Below, piece after piece: positions 1 to 11,348 of a stretch of DNA of 64,000 nt (the first letter of the stretch is position 1; each line of letters starts with the position of its first letter). The position numbers and the translations under genes are program-made. The DNA comes from Rutidosis leptorrhynchoides (lineage: Eukaryota > Streptophyta > Magnoliopsida > Asterales > Asteraceae), in NCBI RefSeq assembly GCF_046630445.1, contig NC_092333.1, positions 180,108,501-180,172,500 of the forward strand, in the 5' to 3' direction. The notes beneath the pieces were generated by a model, which ran no database searches, was not told the origin of the DNA, and saw nothing but the letters and a program-made list of their open reading frames with translations.

Positions 1-362
1 ATAGTACTAGTATCAGCACCACCAGTAGGAAAATTAGCAGCACCAACACCAGTAACAGAAGCATCGAGCTCATTAGTACCAGCTTCAGAACTAGTAAATA
101 CAATAGGATTACGTTCATGCTCCCTTTCTGCCTGTTCATCTACTCTGCTAAGAACTGAAACAATAGAACACTTTATGTTAACAACTGTAGAACCAAATAA
201 ATTTGACTCAATAATTGCATCTGGTGTTGGTCTCTGGGGATAAACTGGTGGTTTAGTCAGCCCTTCGATTGAGACAGAGTAAGGTGTCTGTAAGTGCAGC
301 TGTGACTCTGCTGACTCATTGGTAACACATGATGACTCAGGTAGTGTAAGAGTTTTAGCTGG

Positions 363-806
363 TTATGATTTATAAGTGTGATTCTTATCATGATCCAAGT
401 TATAAGTGGGATGAGCAGTAGCATGAGCTGGTTCAACACGATGAGGACCCAGCTCAAGTCTGCTTTGAGGGTCAAGTATGTTCTCTGCTGGTTGTACTGT
501 CAGCAAAGGATATTTCGTGAAGTACAGTTTTGAAAAATGTGGAAGTGCCTGGTTAGAGGAGTATGGGTTGATACTCCTCTTAACACTAGTTTTAAAACTA
601 GTTAGCTTAACAACATTTAAGTCAGCAGATAAAAGATTTTCAATTATGTTAGAGATTTCCGCTTTTTGGTCTAGAGACGCACCATGTTCCATAGCAGCAT
701 CCTTTTCAGGAGCCGCAGTTGAGACTGGTGCAACCTCCCTTATGGCATGCTTGGAACCAGCTTTAGCGCGTTTGAATTTACCTGTTACCAAGAAATAGAT
801 GAGCAA
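363..806 (-). pseudogene. retrotransposon-derived coding fragment, unknown product
   Basis: A 147-codon minus-strand frame downstream, in its own direction, of the 865-1092 fragment. It is hydrophilic with an Ala/Lys-rich start and His/Pro-rich end and has no domain I can name. Further minus-strand sequence at 1-360 also has a coding look (Gly/Thr/Ser-rich translation) but is frame-broken. The most economical reading is a decayed accessory or env-like region of an LTR retrotransposon lying left of element B. It could equally be an unrelated decayed gene. Confidence 0.3.
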
Positions 807-864
807 TGGATTCCAATACTAGAAGTGGGTAGTCAGTATATAAAGCTAGGGCTAATCTTTATTA

Positions 865-1092
865 TCAGATAGCACTAGATTCTAATACAACTACTACATT
901 ACCAGTATCTGCGATGGTGGCTATTCTAGTTGTGATAGCTGGCTTTTTCTTGCGTGTGCGCTGGGGTCCCTCCCCCTCAGTTGGTGCACTACCAGAGGCA
1001 GTCGATTGGGTAACTCCACCTCGAGCAACAAGATACTCAAGCATTGCTGGCGTCAAGTTAGCATATGGAGCAGCATGTGTTGCTTTTGTCAT
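865..1092 (-). pseudogene. C-terminal fragment of a retrotransposon-associated ORF
   Basis: On the minus strand an open frame of 75 codons, also open a little upstream of its first Met, ends with the peptide NVVVVLESSAI and a stop. The same ending (NAVVVLESSAL plus stop) and about 50 bases after it recur at about 35230-35330 and again at about 35790-35880, in the region between pol and the 3' LTR of the Athila-like element. This ties the segment to the post-pol part of that family, in opposite orientation. The middle is basic (RTRKKK). I do not recognise a domain. It may be the end of an env-like or other accessory ORF. The link to the E element is seen in the sequence; a function is not. Confidence 0.5.
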
Positions 1093-2529
1093 CCCCCTTG
1101 CTTTAAAGACAGGTCGATTGATAAATCAGTAATTTGCCTGTAAGCACCCCCCAGCTCATTTTCAAATGTAACACCCTAAATTTTATACATCAGAAAGTGT
1201 CACCAGAAAATGTCACCAGAGAGTGTTCTCAGAAGTGCCACTAAAAGTGAACCTAACACTTATGCATTTTCAGATTTTACATCAGAATCAGAATCTGACA
1301 ACTTCAGTCCCTGAAATGAAAATGGAAATCTGGTTGCCAGTTAAGCCGCGCCGCGAGCCATTATAGGCTCGTCGCTGCTAGCATAGTTCAGGTGTTTTAG
1401 AGTTTTGAGAAACGACTGTCTTCGGTTTTGCCTAAGAGCTGCGCCGCAGGCCCATATAGTCGCGTCGCGCCTCTGTGAGGTGCCAAGTCCGAATTTAAGC
1501 TATTTTAAGGGTTTAATGAGGGGCAGTTTCATCTTTTTACATGGTGAACGGTTTGGTGACCACAAAAACTGGTTAAGCTTCATCTTATCCCCGTTTTTCA
1601 CCTCTTTTCTTTCTCTCATCTCTCCCAACTTCCTAGAGTGAGAAAATCTACTTATAGAGAGAGAAAGCTCTGATCTAGGAGGAAGGAGGTCGATTCGGGC
1701 GAAAGCTCAAGTGTTAAAGTTGTTCATCTCGCTCCTAGCTATGTTTTGAGGGTAGTGGTAAGTCTCGAATCCAAGTTTCATTGTTATTGATTGTTGTTCA
1801 AATTAGGGTTTTGAACTTGCATGTTCTTGAGAAAACCCATTTAGCTCTTTAATGAAAGTTTGAAGCTAGTAATTGTTGTTGTTGACCCTTGTTTGTGAAT
1901 TTTGGGTTGGTTGATGATTTAACCATGTTTAAGACTTGTAATTGGGTTTATCACTAGGTTTAGTGATTGTGGATGTATTGGAACCCATTTAGGTGTATTT
2001 GAAAGACTAATTTTAAAATGGGTCAAAATTAGGGTTTTGGCTCATATTGGGGAAGACAAGTATTTTATACTTATGTTTTGGTTTAATTGGCGTTATAGGA
2101 CCATTTTCACTAGTGTTAAGTGATTATTGGTTAGTTAGGGCATTGGTTATGCTTGGAAGTGCAATTGGGTCAAAATTGCAGTAAGTGTCAATTTGGGTTG
2201 GTTTGTAATCCACCCTAATTGTGTTGTTTGTTATATGATAAATGGAATAGTTACTTTCCATTGATGTGTTGTGAATTATTCGGTTGCATTCATCAAGGCA
2301 CTAAGGTGAGTGTAAATATATTATATGTGTATGTATGCATAGGACGGGGGCGGGTGGAGTAGAGTGATCCTTGGGCGTTTGGGTTCACTTTACACGTGTA
2401 TGAGATGATGGACTCTATGAGTTTTGGGTCCTTAAGGCACGTTTGTGCGTTTTGGGTTACCACCCTTGGGGTAGTGAATTTCGGGCGATACGAATTCACG
2501 TTGACGAGTTGGTCAACCCCGTGATGTTG

Positions 2530-2815
2530 TTGAGGTGATGTGGGTAGTGATTCGCTTGTAGTTCAGCTTCACTAGTGAATCTCGTGTAGTTCGGATTCAC
2601 GATGTCGCGTGTAGTTCAGGCATTCCCATTGTTTTTGTGTTGCGGCCTAGGGTAGTGATTCTCGTGTAGTTCGGCTTCACTAGTGAATCTCGTGTAGTTC
2701 GGATCAACAATGTCGCGTGTAGTTCGGGCATCCCTATTGTCGTTGAGGTGAAGGTAGTGAATCGTGTGTAGTTTTGGATTCACTTAGGCACTTGTAGTTC
2801 GGCTAACCTTATATG
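2530..2815 (+). repeat. GTGTAGTTCGG interspersed repeat cluster in B LTR
   Basis: The motif CGTGTAGTTCGG or a near variant occurs about eight times, alternating with GATTCAC/GTGAATC, so many units can pair with neighbours (CTTCACTAGTGAATC is a local palindrome). The matching stretch of the 3' LTR is about 41285-41560, so the array belongs to the family. Confidence 0.75.
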
Positions 2816-3032
2816 TTTAAGGTTAAGGGGTTAACCTTGTTGTATCGGTTATTTATTGTATATGCGTATATATACACATTGTATGTTGTAGCTAATCTTG
2901 CGGGTTTGGCTTGGTGGTACTTATGTATAGCTTTGCTTAGTTATACTTGGACTCCGGTATGTGGTTACTAATTGTGTTGGTGATACGTATTCATTTTATG
3001 CATATGTATGTATATAGTATGTTTATCCTTAC

Positions 3033-3049
3033 TAAGCTTTCATAGCTTA
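3033..3049 (+). promoter_or_regulatory. LTR hairpin of element B (TAAGCT/AGCTTA)
   Basis: A 6-bp perfect inverted repeat around a 5-base loop. It lies about 30 bases before TTTTATAGGTTCG near the 3' part of the LTR. It sits where the other LTR families here carry a short hairpin ahead of a CAG|GT motif. Confidence 0.5.
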
Positions 3050-3432
3050 CCCTATCGTTGATATTATTTTTATAGGTTCGCAAGGTGGCAGTTCGGGTAA
3101 GCGTGGGAACTAGTGGACTTTTGTAGTTTGCTTTAGAAGACTTTGCTTTTGGATCGATTTAGGATTGGGTAGTGTTTTCCCAATCACCATGCTCGGTTTT
3201 GTTGGAGGTTTAACTAGTCGGGTCGAAACTATCTTTTGATGATGTAGACGGGTTATGTGAATGCCCGTTTGGATATTTAAAGTTATGTATTAAACGTTCA
3301 AAAGTTGTCTAAACTTGACAATGTAATGGAAGCGTTTGGAAACATAATTGGGACCTTAATGTTATTAATATTAAAGTATTAAAAAGGAAAAAAGTTTATG
3401 GGCCGGAATACGACGGGTTGGGTCGTTACAAG

Positions 3433-3450
3433 TGGCATCAGAGCATGGTC
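3433..3450 (+). other. Primer binding site of element B (tRNA-iMet type)
   Basis: TGGCATCAGAGCATGG, two bases after the 5' LTR, resembles the TGGTATCAGAGC-type complement of the 3' end of plant initiator tRNA-Met. It fixes the LTR end and the + orientation. Confidence 0.85.
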
Positions 3451-3846
3451 TAAGGGATTTAGCCAACTTGAGATAGGTGCCTAGACTTAGACTTTTGTGT
3501 GTGCTTATTTGTTGCGGGACTTGTAGGAGTACGGGTCAGACGGGAATTTTGAATAGTGCCTTAGAGTGTAGGTGAACTAACTAGGATTGTGGCTTGTATC
3601 GTGATATTATTCTTACGTGTGTTTACTTTGCGTAGTGTTGTGTTTGTGTTGTGTATATCATCGAGCAAGATAGTCATTGTACTAATGAGTTGAGATGACG
3701 TGTACACGTAATAATGACTAGCTACCATTGTTACGAGTGCAAATCATATCTAACAAGTGATGTACGACGAGTGTTAAGCAAGATGAGGGCGGTGTTGCGT
3801 ATGGTTTGTTTGCATTTCATTATTTAATAGTTTTGTATTCTTTAGA

Positions 3847-4848
3847 ATGATGACGAAAAGCGGGACTTCGAATGGAGAACAAAACGACGATGATGAGATG
3901 ACGGCTAGGATTGAAGCCGCTATTACGGAGCGAATGAGTGCGCTCCGAGAAGAGTTTGAAAGGGGGTTTCTCAAACCTCGAGGCGATGGTGAAAAGGAGT
4001 TTAGTTACAAGAACTTTAGAGTGACTAAACCTCCTATGTACTACGGAGATCCCAATCCATTAGTGAGTACCGGTTGGATCTCAGATGTTGAAGGGTGTTT
4101 TCATACAAGTGAATGTCCTCCGTACAAGAAAACGAGACTCGCTACTAGTTTGTTGTGGGGTAATGCGAAGAATTGGTTGGATGGTAAGATTGATATCATT
4201 GGTGAAGAACCGTTCATGAGGTTATCGTGGGACGATTTTAAGAAGGAATTCTTCGAGGAGTTCCGAACACAAGCCGATTTGCTGGAGTTGCGTGACGAGT
4301 TGCGAAATTTGCAACAGGGTTCTATGGATTTGAATACTCTCAAGACGACCTTTATGGCGAAGGCTCATTTTTGCCCGGAGTATAACGGAAGAGATAGTAT
4401 GTTGATGGGAGATTTCTATCGAACTTTGAATGATGACTTGCGGGACAAAATTAGCCTTGGTCAAGTGAACTCGTTCGCAGAGTTATTCACCGTGGCTAGG
4501 GGTTTCGAATCGCATTCGCAATCGATGGTTAGTGAACCTTCAAGTAAGAGAAGGGTTGATTCTTATGGTGCTCCAAATAAGAAGACTAAGGGCGCAAGTG
4601 CGAGCGCGAGTAGTATTAGGAAAGGGGCATCGGGTTCTTGTACGTCTAGATGTTTTAATTGTGGTGAAAGGGGACACAAGTTCTGGGAGTGTCCGGTATC
4701 GAGGAGTGGCGACGTTGTGTGTTTCTATTGCCGGGAAGAAGGACCTCGCAAGGCTGAGTGTCCTGAGCTAGCGGTGGTGGGCGTCGCGAGAAGACGTTCA
4801 GGTACTTTTAGTGTAATATTTGTATGTTATTCGTTTGTAATAACATGA
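3847..4848 (+). CDS. Gag protein of gag-only element B
   Basis: An uninterrupted 333-residue Gag-like protein that would form the virus-like particle and bind element RNA. Residues about 60-220 read as a retrotransposon gag domain (NAKNWLD, WDDFKKEFFEEF, a regular Leu/aromatic pattern). The C-terminal third holds a basic linker and a CCHC knuckle, CFNCGERGHKFWECP (CX2CX4HX4C). A second knuckle has Pro where His is expected (CFYCREEGPRKAECP), so it should not bind zinc normally. The first Met lies about 410 bp after the primer site. No protease, RT or integrase follows; the downstream DNA is non-coding repeats. B therefore looks non-autonomous, with Gag retained and pol missing. An alternative is that pol was lost before the later insertions. 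Confidence 0.8.
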   Translation: MMTKSGTSNGEQNDDDEMTARIEAAITERMSALREEFERGFLKPRGDGEKEFSYKNFRVTKPPMYYGDPNPLVSTGWISDVEGCFHTSECPPYKKTRLATSLLWGNAKNWLDGKIDIIGEEPFMRLSWDDFKKEFFEEFRTQADLLELRDELRNLQQGSMDLNTLKTTFMAKAHFCPEYNGRDSMLMGDFYRTLNDDLRDKISLGQVNSFAELFTVARGFESHSQSMVSEPSSKRRVDSYGAPNKKTKGASASASSIRKGASGSCTSRCFNCGERGHKFWECPVSRSGDVVCFYCREEGPRKAECPELAVVGVARRRSGTFSVIFVCYSFVIT

Positions 4849-5503
4849 GGTGTGTATGTAAGCCTTAGCTAAACCTTATTCTTCGTTGGAGATAATTCGT
4901 GGCGAGCGATCGGTTTACATTGCGGTTTCAAGTTGCACTCGGTAGAGTGTGCGGTTAATGTGTCGTGCCTTGACTCTATTGTGTGAGTCTTTTGGTTGTT
5001 TAGGCATTCGGGGGTACTAGGGTCGTTAAGCTCGTTTGAGTAAGACCCGTAGGACATTGGAGGCGATAGTGTCCTGGTGAGTGGAACGATTATGCGTATA
5101 TGTATAAGATTTAATTTTTCGCGGTGGTATGGTTAGTGTTATCCGTTAGGATTCACTATAGTGTAGCAGGGCGCGATGTTACACTACTCGTTGTGATCGA
5201 GGCCAAAAGAGCATGTGTTGATGGTTAGTGATATCCGTTAGGATTCACTATAGTGTAGCAGGGCACGATGTTACACTACTCGTTGTGATCGAGGACAAAA
5301 GAGCGTGTGTAGGTTAGTGATATCCGTCAGGATTCACTATAGTGTAGCAGTGCGCGATGTTGCACTACTCGTTGAGTAATCGAGGCCGAAAGAGTGTGGA
5401 TGTGATATGTGGGTTTTAAGTTTGATGTTAACGATACCACATCGTGTTGGCATGTGATATGGGTTTAAAGTTCGGGCGTTCGATACCATATCATCATGTG
5501 TGC
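4849..5503 (+). other. Element B internal non-coding region with tandem repeats
   Basis: No coding capacity related to pol. 5131-5400 holds three units of about 90 bp, each with GGATTCACTATAGTGTAGCAG and an AGTGTA...TACACT inverted repeat. 5400-5500 holds two diverged copies of a motif ending GATACCACATC / GATACCATATC. The region is cut at 5503 by solo LTR D1. Confidence 0.7.
5131..5400 (+). repeat. Three ~90-bp tandem repeats in element B
   Basis: Units begin GGTTAGTG at 5131, 5223 and 5312. Each contains CACTATAGTG (a 10-bp palindrome) and the arms AGTGTA/TACACT around GC-rich DNA. Point differences between units show they are not recent duplicates. Confidence 0.85.
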
Positions 5504-5709
5504 TGTGACGACCCGGAAATTTTCGACTAATTTTAAACCAAACTCTTGATACGATTTAATATTTTTGACATGATAAGTAAAGTCTGATAGGTTGAGTCTC
5601 AAAAATGTTGAACTGTTTCATATATTCAATTGACCATCGACCGTTCCCGGCGATTCACGAACCACTATTTGTAAATAGTTATGTGTGAATATATATTTCC
5701 AATTATTAT

Positions 5710-5753
<44 letters not shown>

Positions 5754-8413
5754 ATTGGAAATATAATTCAAAACATTATATGTTGTTGTTATTAAAACGA
5801 ATTATGTAAAATAAAATAAAAATAGAATATTATAATAATTATTATTTACAACATAACTATATATCAATAAAGTATAGTAAAAATAAATATTAAATCATTG
5901 TAATACTCGTTTGATGTTCCGATTGATATTAGGCAAATTAAATTTAAACTTATATGATTTTAAAATAAACGGTGATCCGAAAATGAGTTCTATAAATTTT
6001 AGGCTTACTAAAAATGTACTTAGGATCTAGTTATTAAATTTTAACACTTTTTATATTTTAACCAAAATCGGGCGTGGACAGTGAGTTAATTTTTATTCAA
6101 TAATTTTAAATAGTTAATGATCGAATTTTATACCTTAATGATTAAAATAAATAAATATATTTAAATTAAAAATTTGGAATTTATTTGAGTACTTTTTATC
6201 AGCCATTGATTTAACAACGGAGCACGAGGTAGCAGTCCGTGAAAACCATCGGTAGAATGAATCCAAATAAGAGGCTGCTACTTCTTTCCACACGTTTACA
6301 TTATCTATCCATATTGTTATTTGTCTTCCCATTTGCAATATTAAAGAATACTTTTTATTATCACTTTTTCAATCAATTACCTGTGATATTGGATTTGAAT
6401 TGTGATGGTACTGTTTTGATTATCATTTAAACTCATCATCACTCTATATTATATATACATAGATAAGGGATACATGAAACCATCTATCTATCTAACTTGC
6501 TTCTGTTTGATCACCAACCCACTTCAATATCATCTTCATCGATCAACAAACCACCACCATATACACTTCTGTTTTTCTGCTTCGATTGAACACCAACACC
6601 CCTTCTATATATATACATATACTCATGAGTAGATAACCACACATAAACTATTATCTCGGGTTCTCTTTTATCAAACCCAAACTAACATACACATTTTTAT
6701 GAGGTTCTGGCCAAGAACAAACACGCTATCACCACCTTCATCACCCAACACCTTAACCGAACCATCACTTTCTTTAACCACCAACGAGAACCACTTGTCG
6801 AGTTGTTTTTTTGTCGAGACCAACACCATGATTCACCACCTCCATGATCACTACCTTCATCATCATCATGACTGCCGACTGGTTTCTACTTCATGCTCGA
6901 TCAAACATCAGAACTCTTTTACTTGTTTACCCTTGTACGATGAAACCACTACCATCAAAAACCAACACTTATTTTCCATCTTCAACCACCCACTAACAGG
7001 TTATTTTTTTTATTTTTATTTTTTTTCTTTTAAGTTCGACCAACACCATCCTTCGATCTCCGGCTTGCTACTTACATCTGGATCATATTCACCATCAACT
7101 CAAACTAAAACCCACTTGGGTTTCACTGTTCGAACGACTTACTACTCGTTGCATGTTTAGTATTGCTTTGGTTATAGCTCGACCCAACAAAACCCCCACC
7201 AAGAGCAAACCTTCTGTATTCGATCCTTTCAATTTTTTTTTATTATGTTGCTGTTAACAAACAAAAACATATGTAACCGCCATCATAACCATCGATAAAT
7301 ATAAATGTCTTTCTGTTTTTCATCTCGGCTATTATTAAAACGAGCCACACTTTGTTTTACTGCAACAATGAAGTAACGATGAAGATGAGGTGAGATTTAA
7401 CACTTTTCAATTAAAGGTGGGACTATATTCAAGCATAATGGCCGACACCCACTAATTAAAAGTGTATATAATAAAACTATATTTTTTTCTGTTTCTGTTT
7501 CTAGCCGTTGTAATATATTTTTTTACCGAACTCTTTTGAGTGAAATCTGATTATAGGATCATCTATAATGGACTGCTATTTATGTTGGGCTACTCTTGGA
7601 CCGAAGCAAAAGCCCATTTGTTTTATGTTCTTAATCGAAGCCCAATCCTTATTTACTGCAAACGATTCCCTATGCAAAACGTTCATGTTTTCCTTCTTCT
7701 AGTTGAAGTTCCTGCACTCCTGCTACCCGTTATATACTTCTATTTCTGTTCGACCCACAACAGTCCCGTCATCACCACACACCAAAATACCGGTTGCTAT
7801 TATTCATTGTGTTTCTGTTTCGAATTCTATTAAACAACGATGCTAGTGATGACCATGTTACAGTGATGATGTTATGAAGTTTGATGATGTTAATGAACCG
7901 AGGTCTAACTTTTTTTCTTTTTTTGCTATCACGTTTATCTTGCTTATTCGAAACCCACATAACCCCTTCAGTTTGGTTTACTACGGTTGCAATTATCAAC
8001 GAACACCACACATGAATGATATTTATTTCTTGTTTTCAATTCGGATCCGTTCTCCACCAACAAACCATAAAAATAACTTGCTACAACCTATTGCTATTGA
8101 TCGAAGTCCACCCCAATCACCTGTTACTATTTCAATGATTGTATCAAAAGATCGAAACTTGCCTTCTGCTTACTATCGAATGAACCATTCAGATACGAAC
8201 ACCTTCAAATTTGTTACTGGATCTTGTTATGTTTATTGGGTTGCTAACAGTATGATTTTTAGGCTGTTAATTGGCGCTATAATTCAGTTTTCATTTGAGC
8301 TGAAGCCCAATTGTAATTAGATGATGAGAGTGATTAAAGAAGAAGATAAATACGGATTAAGGGTTAAAACAAATTAAAATCGTATTATAATCAGATGTGC
8401 AAGGATAGAGGAA

Positions 8414-8460
8414 TGGTTTATGAGGATGTCGGGTTAGTGAGAGTTTGCGGGTTCGAGCCT
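8414..8460 (+). other. tRNA/SINE-like Pol III box pair inside the D1 LTR
   Basis: An A-box-like TGGTTTATGAGG (8414) is followed about 36 bases later by GGTTCGAGCCT (8450), close to the B-box consensus GGTTCGANNCC. The sequence after it is T-rich. The same layout occurs in the other D-family LTR at 63261-63307. It does not fold as a full tRNA, so I call it a SINE-like remnant and not a gene. Confidence 0.4.
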
Positions 8461-8979
8461 AGGCTGAGGCATTTATTTATTTTTACTTGCTTAAAGGTAG
8501 TCTTCTTTTCTTATTATTTTTTTATTATTATTATTACCATTGTAATTATTATTATTATTAAGAAAGTATTATGATATTTATATAAATACGAAGTTAGTAT
8601 AATACGATTATGATATAAGTTATTATAAATCTTAACTAAAAGTATAATTTTGTATGTATGTTAAAGATAATAATAACTAAGTTATGATTATAAATTAATT
8701 ATAAGTATGATTATTATATATATGTAAATCTAATATAATTACGATAAATACATTATTATTATTATTTAGATTTTTATTATTAGTATTATCATTATTAATA
8801 AATTTATTATTGTTATTTAAACTATCATTTTAAACAAATAAATATTTTATATATAAAAATATACTTATTATATATACTATAACTATATTAATATTACATA
8901 TACATTATATATTAAACCTAATAACATTGTTTACATAAATATTTACATATAACAAATTTTTGATTTAATAATATAATAA

Positions 8980-8982
<3 letters not shown>

Positions 8983-9075
<93 letters not shown>
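8983..9075. repeat. (TA)n microsatellite
   Basis: About 90 bp of uninterrupted AT dinucleotide within D1. A shorter (TA)n of about 37 bp is at 5713-5749. Confidence 0.95.
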
Positions 9076-9076
<1 letters not shown>

Positions 9077-9722
9077 CCTTTGAAATAACAAATATATTAC
9101 TAAATTAAATAAGTAATATATATAAACTAGTTTGATTATTATTACTTGTTAATTATATGTGTTAATATATATACTTGATATAGGTTCGTGAATTCGAGGC
9201 CAACCTGCATTGTTCAGTTTCGTCGTATGCATATTTTGCCACAATATCGTATCGTGAGTTTCATTTGCTCCCTTTTTAAATGCTTTTGCAATATATATTT
9301 TTGTGACTGAGAATACATGCGCTGCTTTTATAAATGCTTTACAAAATAGACACAAGTAATCGAAACTACATTCTATGGTTGGATTATCGAACTGAATATG
9401 CCCCTTTTTAGCTTGATAGCCTAAGAATTGGTGTTTATGATAATTGCCACCAATTGACGCAAATCCTAAAGATAGATCTATTTGGCCCAACAAGCCTCAT
9501 CCGAGTTACGGATGCTTTAGTACTTCGATTTATCATGTCCGATGAGAGTCCCAGAATGATGGGGATATTCTATATGCATCCTGTTAAGGTCGGTTACCAG
9601 GTGTTCAATCCATATGAATGATTTTTATGCAGATGCATGATGTTTATGAGAAATGAAAATGAAAATCTTGTGGTATATTAAATTAATGGAAATGATTGTT
9701 TATGATAAACTAATGAACTCAC

Positions 9723-9736
9723 CAACCTTTTGGTTA
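9723..9736 (+). promoter_or_regulatory. LTR hairpin of D1 (AACC-TTTT-GGTT)
   Basis: A 4-bp stem with a TTTT loop between CTCAC and CATGTTTATTCTCAGGT. It is the D-family version of a hairpin shared by the chromovirus-type LTRs here; the loop-closing pair is C-G. The following CAG|GTATGA also looks like a splice donor. Confidence 0.5.
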
Positions 9737-9903
9737 ACACTTTAAAGCATGTTTATTCTCAGGTATGAAAGAAGTCTTTCGCTGTACATTTGCTCATTTT
9801 AAGGATATTACATAGAGTCGTTCATGGCATATTTATGACAGCACCTCGCAATGGGACCAAATGTTGATGACTTCGTCTAGATGGATTAGGACGGGCTATC
9901 ACA

Positions 9904-10882
9904 TGTGCATGGGCGTGTTAGGTGGGCTTAAGTTCTCGAGTTCGATACCCACACGATGGTAAGTACGCTAATGGTTGTTGTAACACCGATGGTCATTGTG
10001 CGAGTACCGTTTCCTTTGTGTGCGCGTGTTGTTGGGTTAGTTGTACCGGGTGTTTTATCACCATGTGAGGGTATGTGACGTGTGATCGTCTTATCTAGAG
10101 TGTTGTGTTTTGATGCTCGTTGTGAGTGAGGTGGCGAGTGACATCCTGGCGTAAGGATTCACTTTTGTTGGCCACTTGAGGTAGTATGGTGAGTCATCCC
10201 GTGAGATTTCACTCTTCGTCGGCCATTTTTATGTGTGAGTTATGTGGTGAGTGTTGTACACTCTTTGTCGACCACTTTTCCCGTGTGTATACGTGGTAGT
10301 GCCGTTCAGTAGGCGCTTTCGTCGACCACGTACGTGTACGGTTAGAGTCATGGTTGTTGACTATCTTGGATGGGTGTAGGTAACCGTGTAATGGTTATGA
10401 CGAAGTTGGAAAAGGTGTAAGCCTCGATGTTCCCGAGCATCTCCTTAGTGTTGAGTTGAAGGGTAAATAGGGCTGGCTGTACGGCCTAGGTGGATTGTGA
10501 CTAGCGGGTGTCGCTAGAACGTTGTGGGCGTTGAGCCGTAAGGTTCGTTAGATTTGTGTGACTTTGAGTAGTCAGGTGACGTGCGACACTGAGAGTAGAC
10601 CCCGTGAGGGTCGAGTTGTTGAGACTCGGTAGTAGTAGTGGAAGTTGGATAACACTGCGTCAGGTGCCCCTTATACCTGCTAGTGGAATGTTTCACTCTG
10701 ATGGTGTGATTAGTTGTACTTGGGTACCGGTGAGAAACCCAAAGATACAACGAGGGTTTATTGTGGTGTTTAGCGGGCGTTAACGTTTGACCGATTTGAA
10801 CGGTTGAGGTTCGAGTACCTTGTTATGAGTCCGTGAAGAATGGTTGAGTATGGGCAACGTCGAGACCGGTCATGTGTGTGTC
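9904..10882 (+). other. Element B internal non-coding region, continued
   Basis: Resumes B after D1: the GATACC motif context seen before 5503 continues as GATACCCACACG at 9947. About 10128-10330 holds four diverged copies of a unit ending GTCGGCCA/GTCGACCAC with GTGAG and TTCACTC stretches. I see no pol or other coding sequence. It is cut at 10882 by the Athila-like complex, with flank GTGTC. Confidence 0.65.
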
Positions 10883-11348
10883 TGATAATGCTAAAAACGA
10901 ACATATATTTCATAGCATTATCCCTCAAGAAAGACAAGCTTTTAGTTGCAATTGTTCTATTTACAAGTGATATTCGTTTAAATAATAAAAGGTGAAGACA
11001 AAAGACAGATTCGACGAATTGAAGACACAAACGACCAAAAAGCTCAAAAGTACAAAATACAATCAAAGAGGTTCCAATTATTGATTAGAAGAGTCTCAAA
11101 ATTACAAGAGTACAAGAAGCGAAACGCAAAATACAAGATATTAAATTGTACGCAAGGACGTTCGAAAATCCAGAACCGGGACCAAAGTCAACTCTCAACG
11201 CTCGACGCAACGGACTAAAAATTACAAGTTAACTATGCACATAAATAAAATATAATATTTAAATAATTCTTATAATTATTTATATATTATATTATTATTT
11301 ATAAACGTCGGCAAGAAAGAAAACAAAGACATGTGACTTCTCCCAGCT

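Larger units (their letters stand above)
1167..3430 (+). mobile_element. Element B, 5' LTR (2264 bp)
   Basis: Starts TGTAACACCC and ends GGTCGTTACA (TG...CA). It is directly followed by a tRNA-iMet-type primer site. The same start recurs at 40052, preceded by a purine-rich tract, which marks the other LTR. The two copies differ by many substitutions and by a block of roughly 140-150 bp around 2015-2165 that is missing from the 3' copy near 40905, so the insertion is old. The LTR holds two GC-rich cassettes (1344-1382 and 1437-1475), a cluster of GTGTAGTTCGG repeats and a TAAGCT/AGCTTA hairpin at 3033-3049. Confidence 0.9.
5504..9903 (+). mobile_element. Solo LTR D1 (about 4.4 kb) inserted in element B
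   Basis: Starts TGTGACGACCCGG and ends GGGCTATCACA. It is flanked by TGTGC at 5499-5503 and TGTGC at 9904-9908, a perfect 5-bp target duplication. No primer site, gag or pol is present, so it is a solo LTR left by LTR-LTR recombination. A related LTR start is at 61616, and the 3' third (about 9100-9900) matches that copy (63790 on) and, more weakly, the element C LTR. The open frames at 6699-7160, 7540-7833 and 7874-8320 lie in the LTR, have no domain I recognise, and I treat them as chance. 4.4 kb is long for an LTR. Confidence 0.9.

Noticed and set aside
5131..5400. CRISPR-like array
   Set aside because: Plant DNA; the units are contiguous tandem repeats of about 90 bp without constant repeat and variable spacer structure.
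6699..8320. Three open frames of 97-153 codons that might be a host gene
   Set aside because: They lie inside the solo LTR D1, have no recognisable domain, are low complexity (His, Thr, Ser) and have no counterpart visible in LTR G.
8440..8470. tRNA gene
   Set aside because: Only B-box and weak A-box similarity. No acceptor or anticodon stem could be drawn.
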